A stretch of 64,000 bases of DNA from Atherinomorus stipes (lineage: Eukaryota > Chordata > Actinopteri > Atheriniformes > Atherinidae). Every line of letters begins with the position of its first letter. Positions within the stretch are counted from its first letter, which is position 1. The position numbers were made by a program, and so were the translations under genes. Location of the stretch: assembly GCA_023101725.1 (NCBI GenBank), contig JALJCO010013434.1, forward strand, positions 1,629,501 to 1,693,500, given 5' to 3'. Below, piece after piece: positions 60,501-64,000 of this stretch. The notes beneath the pieces are model-generated. The model searched no databases. It was not told where the DNA came from and saw nothing but the letters and a program-made list of their open reading frames with translations.

Positions 60501-63369
60501 TTTTCTTGTTCACATTGATCAAAACTTAATTTCAGTATCTAAATAGGGCTGGACCATTATGGAAAAAAATATAATCACGATTATTTTGACTAATATTGAA
60601 ATCACAATTAATATACATGATTATTCATTGATTTTTTTTAAAAAGTGTTTATTGAACCACCAATAACCACCAGAAATTAATTAGAAACAAGTAAAGGAGT
60701 AAAATAAGAATAATATATTTTAAAAATAATAGAAATAAAAATGAATACCCAGTATACATGCATTCCTGTTCTATATTTCCTGCAGTTTGCTTCCTATGAT
60801 TCTACCAGTCTGTTCACTTCAGGATTAATCATTTTTCTTTGATTATAGTGTTTTTATGATCGTGAGAACGCAAAATTGAAATCATGATCAAAATTCAATT
60901 AATTGTCCTTCCCTATATCTAAATATTCATTTACAACAGTAATGATAGCAATGTTGCCATGTTGATGGAGCTCCTGCAGTTTAAGGAGAGACACACAGCC
61001 CCTCCATCATAAACGTGATCTCACAGAGGAGATGTTGCTGCATGAAGCTGACTGAATGTTTTTTTTTTTGTTGTTGTTGTTGTTTTTTTACATTGTTAAC
61101 ACTTGAGACATTTTTTGTAGACAGTGTGATACAACTCAGCTCACCACTGTGACTTGGAAATATGCACCCCATCATAGGTAATAAATTAACTAATCAGTGA
61201 AATGAGAGAAGTGCTGCTCTGTGAAAGAGTTTCATTGATTTGTCCTCTTAAAAAACAAGCTGTTAAACTTCATAATGTTTCTTTTATAAATAGGGGTGTG
61301 CTATATTGTATGCTGATATTGTATCGTATTGGTTCTGGTAATTTTTTTGACATCAGAAGAAAATGTAATATCGTGACATCATGTGACCCGTGCATCACAG
61401 TGGAGCTCCACTGAACGAGTGAACAAGGGAACATAGCAGATTATAGCAGCTCAGCAGGTATTGGCTTCAAACTACCAAAAAACTGTGTTTATTAAAACAA
61501 TCCAAACAAGAAAAGCAATTGAAATTTAAATAACATTTTACTGTGACTTCTTTTGTGACCATCAATATCATCCATGATATCGTTATTGCTATTTTTTAAC
61601 ATTCTTTTTTTGGTGATATCGCCCACCCTTACTGATCTCTACAGTTTCTTTACAGTACAAAATATCTGTTAACATAACAGATCCTTTAAAGCTGGCTGTT
61701 TTAATGAGCATTGTCTATCGGACAATATGAAAAGTATATTGTGACTATTTCTTTGCCATATCATCCAGCCCTACCTATAAACTACATCACCCTTGGAATC
61801 ATTAATTAATAATGTAATCAAAAACCAAAACCATGAAAGCATTGCACTAAAGATTTTAGCGCTGCAAATGAGCAAGTTTAATTTTGGGACCGACTTTAAA
61901 CATGTTTAATCCTGGGATTATTGTGTATTTAGTCTGATTCACTCCCCCTTCTCTTTTCCTGTTAAGTCATAGGGTGCTACGCCACACAGTGTTTATCTGC
62001 GCCAGTCGGTCTCTGAGCGTACAGGCGTCAGCCTGCCACAGCAGCGCTCCTCCTCATCACTCTGTGGATGACACAGGCAGCAGTGGAACACTCGTGTTCA
62101 TCGATGTTGAAAACGTGAACACGGTAAAATGCTGCGCTGCACTTTAACTTGGGGTCTACAGTGTTTAGCTTTTACATTAAGCTAAATAGTTCTTCACACC
62201 TGACCTTTTGCTAAATTTCTTCCTGTTGGCTTTCAGAGTGAAGGTGGTGTTCGTGAGTTCCACATCGTCCAGGTGTCCAGCAGCAGTCAACACTGGCGCC
62301 TCCATAAGTACATTAATCCAGACAAGGATAAAGGTGCATATGCAACACTGGCTCCACTTTTCTGTCATAGTTTATGTAAATATATCCAGATTCTTGAAAT
62401 CCTCAAAAACTTCAGAAGCATTGCACAACAATTAAATATGTTTACACAAACCCTCAATCATATGTTTAGATTGTAGCCAAAATGTTGAATTTTAAAGAAC
62501 GGCTGATTTACATACATTTCAATGAATAATACTATCAGGAATTATAAATACATCATCGAAGACCTTCACAGAGCAATTGTGCATTTTCTGTCTATGATTC
62601 ATACCTTGATTTATGCTTAAACTCAACAATTTCTACAGGTTTGAGGTGACTGTAGCACACTTTCATTTTTTTCCCCATTGAACAAATTGTATAACAAACG
62701 AGCTCAACTATGATATGTGTTGGGAATGAATAGAATTAAACTAATGCAAATTTAGTGAGTAGATGTATATTTTGAAAAAGGAGGGGGAAATACATTTAAC
62801 AGATCATTTATTCCATGTGGCTCAAAATGGCTCTTTGTATGGGATGCTGAGGAACTCACTTTCCCTGACGATTGCATATATAAGTGTGTGTGAGATGATC
62901 ACTGCAAAGAGTCAGACAGTGGTATAAACCAATGAGTGATTTCAGAGTATAAGTTGCAAACTAATAACTGATGGATGGTTTGAGTCTCAAAATGAAAACT
63001 GTTAATAGTGCCCTGATGACACAGGGAAGGATTGGTACATAACCAGACACTGTGCTAGTTTACTCCAGTTTTTTTTTTTTTTTCTTCTTTTCTCCAGTGT
63101 TGATCTGTGTGGTGTCAGTATCAATCACAATTTCTCTATTTTCTCTCTTCTCCTCCAGACTGTAAGCTTAGCAGCAGAGAAAGAGCCAAGCTTTGTTTCC
63201 GAGCCACACGATGCAAACCTCATCAAGGTACCAAGTCTGGTATATGTCAGCTGAATCTGAATGTCAGATTTGGACAGTGCACAGATTTGACTCTCTTCTT
63301 TTTCTTCCAGCTACCTTGGACACTAAAGAGAAATACACTTTTGCAGACCTGAATCTTGGAAATGAACTG
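45361..63369 (+). CDS. trappc8: Trafficking protein particle complex subunit 8, partial (24 exons, continues past window)
   Basis: Exons: 45361-45517, 46725-46934, 47759-47848, 48185-48359, 48636-48789, 49320-49401, 50060-50328, 51570-51685, 51780-51930, 52249-52349, 53715-53820, 53905-54036, 55232-55456, 56328-56433, 56898-57092, 57201-57358, 57449-57523, 58704-58809, 59023-59210, 59899-60332, 61967-62123, 62237-62333, 63159-63227, 63311-63369. They join in phase to 1204 residues; the human protein is about 1435, so roughly the last 220 residues lie to the right. TRAPPC8 (yeast Trs85) is a specific subunit of TRAPP III, the tethering and Rab1-activating complex used in ER-Golgi traffic and autophagy. 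Identity rests on long near-identical stretches such as MAQCVQSVQE, SQEQHRIQH, KWFIPNTLKYYVLLHD, PEAPELQIRKMADLCFLVQH and GHRFSKAGQ. Start ATG 45361 gives the conserved N-terminus; an upstream TTG in frame is not used. Confidence 0.95.
46725..46934 (+). CDS. trappc8: trappc8 exon 2
   Basis: Residues 53-123, HIRDPNNQLQTVKNLRICVN, a variable Ser/Pro stretch, then TGDYNLNLS. Acceptor CTCCAG, donor AGTG|GTAAGG, phase 1. Confidence 0.93.
47759..47848 (+). CDS. trappc8: trappc8 exon 3
   Basis: Residues 123-153, TTPWFEAYRENFLQSMPAGD and HEFLNHYLA. Acceptor TTTCTAG, donor CCT|GTATCC, phase 1. Confidence 0.92.
48185..48359 (+). CDS. trappc8: trappc8 exon 4
   Basis: Residues 153-211, LSQEQHRIQHSGEFTNPKWF and IPNTLKYYVLLHDMSEGDEQ. 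Acceptor TTTGACAG, donor AG|GTATCA, phase 2. Confidence 0.93.
48636..48789 (+). CDS. trappc8: trappc8 exon 5
   Basis: Residues 211-262, ADSVYEDMKQRYGPQGCYLL and EQIPDPWSQYLHKNNLRNQ. Acceptor TTTACAG, donor CAG|GTGAGC, phase 0. Confidence 0.93.
49320..49401 (+). CDS. trappc8: trappc8 exon 6
   Basis: Residues 263-290, an acidic variable segment (EMMDLIPAAAENSVAATEVD). Two in-phase donors lie six bases apart; I chose the stronger GTGAGT. The alternative end is 49395. Confidence 0.78.
50060..50328 (+). CDS. trappc8: trappc8 exon 7
   Basis: Residues 290-379, a variable acidic start followed by HGACLTLSDHDHIRQFVQEF and TFRGLLPHIEKNIRQLNDQ. Acceptor GTGTAG, donor CAG|GTACAC, phase 0. Confidence 0.9.
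51570..51685 (+). CDS. trappc8: trappc8 exon 8
   Basis: Residues 380-418, LISRKGLSRSLFSATKKW-like sequence (here LFTATKKWFGGGKAPEKSIS). Acceptor CTACAG, donor CT|GTAAGC, phase 2. Confidence 0.92.
51780..51930 (+). CDS. trappc8: trappc8 exon 9
   Basis: Residues 418-468, YPPEAPELQIRKMADLCFLV and SCYHTAKKDFLSDQAMLYAA. Helical repeat-like region. Acceptor GTCAG, donor CTG|GTAAGA, phase 0. Confidence 0.94.
52249..52349 (+). CDS. trappc8: trappc8 exon 10
   Basis: Residues 469-502, EMAAVSAFLQVGAPRPYPAH and YMDTAIQTYRDVC. Acceptor CACGTAG, donor AA|GTAAGA, phase 2. Confidence 0.93.
53715..53820 (+). CDS. trappc8: trappc8 exon 11
   Basis: Residues 502-537, NMVLAERCALLSAEILKSQA and SEAATLLIKMTSE. 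Acceptor ATACAG, donor GAG|GTAAGA, phase 0. Confidence 0.93.
53905..54036 (+). CDS. trappc8: trappc8 exon 12
   Basis: Residues 538-581, DSDLRSALLLEQAAHCFINM and RKFAFHMILAGHRFSKAGQ. Acceptor CTGCAG, donor CAG|GTAAGC, phase 0. Confidence 0.94.
54590..55042 (+). mobile_element. Repeat with LINE-like tail in trappc8 intron 12
   Basis: A GC-rich body is followed by AAAGTGCTATATAGATAAAG and a (GATTT)n tail, the usual close of a dispersed fish retroelement. A 176-codon open frame overlaps it but is low-complexity and hydrophobic and is not taken as a gene. Confidence 0.5.
55232..55456 (+). CDS. trappc8: trappc8 exon 13
   Basis: Residues 582-656, RRHALRCYCQAMQVYKERGW and LAEDHINFTIGRQSFTLGQS. The acceptor GATGAAG is weak, but a pyrimidine tract lies just upstream and phase 0 demands it. 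Donor AAG|GTAACT. Confidence 0.88.
56328..56433 (+). CDS. trappc8: trappc8 exon 14
   Basis: Residues 657-692, SLPQLPLPCIHSSTTRVYFG followed by HERRLAEG. Acceptor TTCTCAG, donor GAAG|GTAACA, phase 1. Confidence 0.92.
56898..57092 (+). CDS. trappc8: trappc8 exon 15
   Basis: Residues 692-757, EKQAATHVSLDQEYDQDLSA and PINFQPTQCCLNSQTDN. Acceptor TTGTAG, donor GAGG|GTAAGA, phase 1. Confidence 0.92.
57201..57358 (+). CDS. trappc8: trappc8 exon 16
   Basis: Residues 757-809, EPIIVEVTFRNPLKVSLALS and NLSLLWRF, then an acidic linker. Acceptor CCACAG, donor GGG|GTGGGT, phase 0. Confidence 0.9.
57449..57523 (+). CDS. trappc8: trappc8 exon 17
   Basis: Residues 810-834, TTEVIKEFHMGPEETKM. Acceptor TTGCAG, donor ATG|GTGAGG, phase 0. 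Confidence 0.9.
57884..58206. mobile_element. hAT-like MITE with nested Tc1 terminal relic
   Basis: Left end TGGGGCTGTCAC and right end ATTGCAGCCCTA are roughly inverse. Flanks ATGACTGA and ATGATAGA agree at six of eight bases, possibly a diverged 8-bp duplication. Inside, 57938-58006 carries CGGTCAGAAGTTCGGACACT and the inverse GTGTCCAAACTTTTGACTAG, ends of a Tc1-type element with the middle missing. In trappc8 intron 17. Confidence 0.65.
58704..58809 (+). CDS. trappc8: trappc8 exon 18
   Basis: Residues 835-870, ARLKLLPHRTGQLNIVGVIY and NLTSS. Acceptor TCTCAG, donor CAAG|GTAAGA, phase 1. Confidence 0.92.
59023..59210 (+). CDS. trappc8: trappc8 exon 19
   Basis: Residues 870-932, VRGRQDLKIQGPRLNLTKED and DRRLDPIITPAMPLMEV-type sequence. 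The 3' part is secure. The start is less so: the only in-phase acceptor I find is the weak CCAAAG at 59022, because an in-frame stop lies at 58983-58985. Donor GAG|GTAACA, phase 0. Confidence 0.82.
59899..60332 (+). CDS. trappc8: trappc8 exon 20
   Basis: Residues 933-1077, FPTALLCGEIRKAYVEFCNV, a Ser/Thr/Pro-rich middle, and WLRGPDQEGVHEINFLFYYE. Acceptor GTGTCAG directly after a short GT repeat, donor AG|GTAAAA, phase 2. Confidence 0.93.
60536..60923. mobile_element. hAT-type MITE with 8-bp target duplication
   Basis: A 372-bp element (60544-60915) begins TAGGGCTGGAC and ends with the inverse of TAGGGAAGGAC, flanked by the direct repeat TATCTAAA (60536-60543 and 60916-60923). In trappc8 intron 20. 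No coding content. Confidence 0.82.
61292..61770. mobile_element. Further hAT-like MITE relics
   Basis: TAGGGGTGTGCTATATTG at 61292 is matched inverted by GATATCGCCCACCCTTA near 61616-61632, and another right end (CATATCATCCAGCCCTA) lies near 61757-61773. They belong to the AGGGCTGGGCGATA type and are probably nested. Confidence 0.55.
61967..62123 (+). CDS. trappc8: trappc8 exon 21
   Basis: Residues 1077-1129, HRVLRHTVFICASRSLSVQA and GTLVFIDVENVNT. Acceptor GTTAAG is weak but follows a CT-rich tract and keeps phase. Donor ACG|GTAAAA, phase 0. Confidence 0.9.
62237..62333 (+). CDS. trappc8: trappc8 exon 22
   Basis: Residues 1130-1162, SEGGVREFHIVQVSSSSQHW and RLHKYINPDKDK. Acceptor TTTCAG, donor AAAG|GTGCAT (weak), phase 1. 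Confidence 0.9.
63159..63227 (+). CDS. trappc8: trappc8 exon 23
   Basis: Residues 1162-1185, CKLSSRERAKLCFRATRC. Acceptor CTCCAG, donor CAAG|GTACCA, phase 1. Confidence 0.9.
63311..63369 (+). CDS. trappc8: trappc8 exon 24 (last in window)
   Basis: Residues 1185-1204, TLDTKEKYTFADLNLGNEL. Acceptor TTCCAG, donor CTG|GTAAAT, phase 0. No further trappc8 exon is visible before the right edge. Confidence 0.9.
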
Positions 63370-64000
63370 GTAAATTAATAGAAATAGATGATTGCATATC
63401 AAACTACATGGCTAAATGTTGTGGTGTTCCTCAGGGGGTCACTGCTTGGTTTGTTTTTTTTCTTTGTTTGTATTATACATAAATTATGTATGTATATTAC
63501 ATACTTAATACAATACAATTGTGACATTTCAGTTAAAGAGACAGACAGTAGAGACAAGATATTAGGGTTACGTTGCTGCATATTTGTGTATGCATTGCAG
63601 AAATATCAGTAGATATGAATGGGTTTAAGTAGAATAGGATTAGATAAAGCTTTCTGCTACTGCTTTTGGAGCACAAAATGGTCAAATTATTGTTAATGAG
63701 ATGTTCAGCCATGTAGTTTGGTGTGATTTTATCTTAATATGATGACAACTTATTTCATGTTTGTTTTTTATAGCTTAATGTTTAGAATAAAATAATTCGT
63801 TCATTCATTGAAAATTTTCAATTTTGAATGTTGAACCAAATTCTAACATTCAGGATGTCTGAGATTAAGTCAACAACTTAGTGTTACAGAGAGAATCCAG
63901 CAGCTTGGTTCAGTCTGTGCATGTGGCAACTCATCCATTCCTGATAAATGTGATATGACATTGTGTTACCAGGTTCTATAGAGAAAGACATGCTGCACAA

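Noticed and set aside
1..64000. tRNA, rRNA, CRISPR or prokaryotic mobile features
   Set aside because: None seen. The simple repeats are microsatellites, and the window is clearly nuclear vertebrate DNA.

Overview
This is vertebrate DNA, almost certainly from a ray-finned fish. It is AT-rich, with three multi-exon genes whose exons are joined at GT/AG sites, long introns full of microsatellites, and many degraded DNA transposons (Tc1, hAT-like, TTAA-type) plus a LINE fragment of kinds common in teleosts. There are no operons, CRISPR arrays or bacterial features. Exons were joined by hand from splice signals, reading phase and recalled similarity to the human proteins; no alignment was run.

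Layout. Positions 1-8466 lie upstream of the first gene and are mostly repeats, including a decayed terminal-inverted-repeat DNA transposon (3401-6527) that carries a 5'-truncated LINE (about 4750-6361). A desmoglein-2-like desmosomal cadherin gene lies on the plus strand (14 exons, 8467-25277). A sodium/glucose cotransporter gene, slc5a9 (SGLT4), lies on the minus strand (13 exons, 42111 down to 28061) and converges on it. The 5' part of trappc8 (TRAPP III subunit, Trs85 homologue) lies on the plus strand (24 exons, 45361-63369) and runs off the right edge. slc5a9 and trappc8 start divergently, 3.2 kb apart.

The three genes have unrelated jobs: cell adhesion at desmosomes, sugar uptake at the plasma membrane, and vesicle tethering/autophagy. 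Their closeness is a matter of synteny: DSG2 and TRAPPC8 are also near each other on human 18q12, whereas human SLC5A9 is on chromosome 1.

The strongest unusual signals are: (1) an insert of roughly 137 residues in the third cadherin repeat of the desmoglein, made of 38 glycines, an Asp-Val-Asp-Leu repeat and a Lys-Pro tail; (2) an 11-unit, 10-residue repeat in its cytoplasmic tail with a three-unit higher-order period; (3) a terminal-inverted-repeat element (about 21670-22575) holding two long near-perfect hairpins; (4) a 463-bp TTAA-flanked element inside a dead Tc1 copy, whose empty site can be read by eye; (5) two homopolymer-stuttered blocks (17622-18069 and 31802-31944) that look like unreliable assembly sequence. 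I did not find a clearly new multi-gene system.
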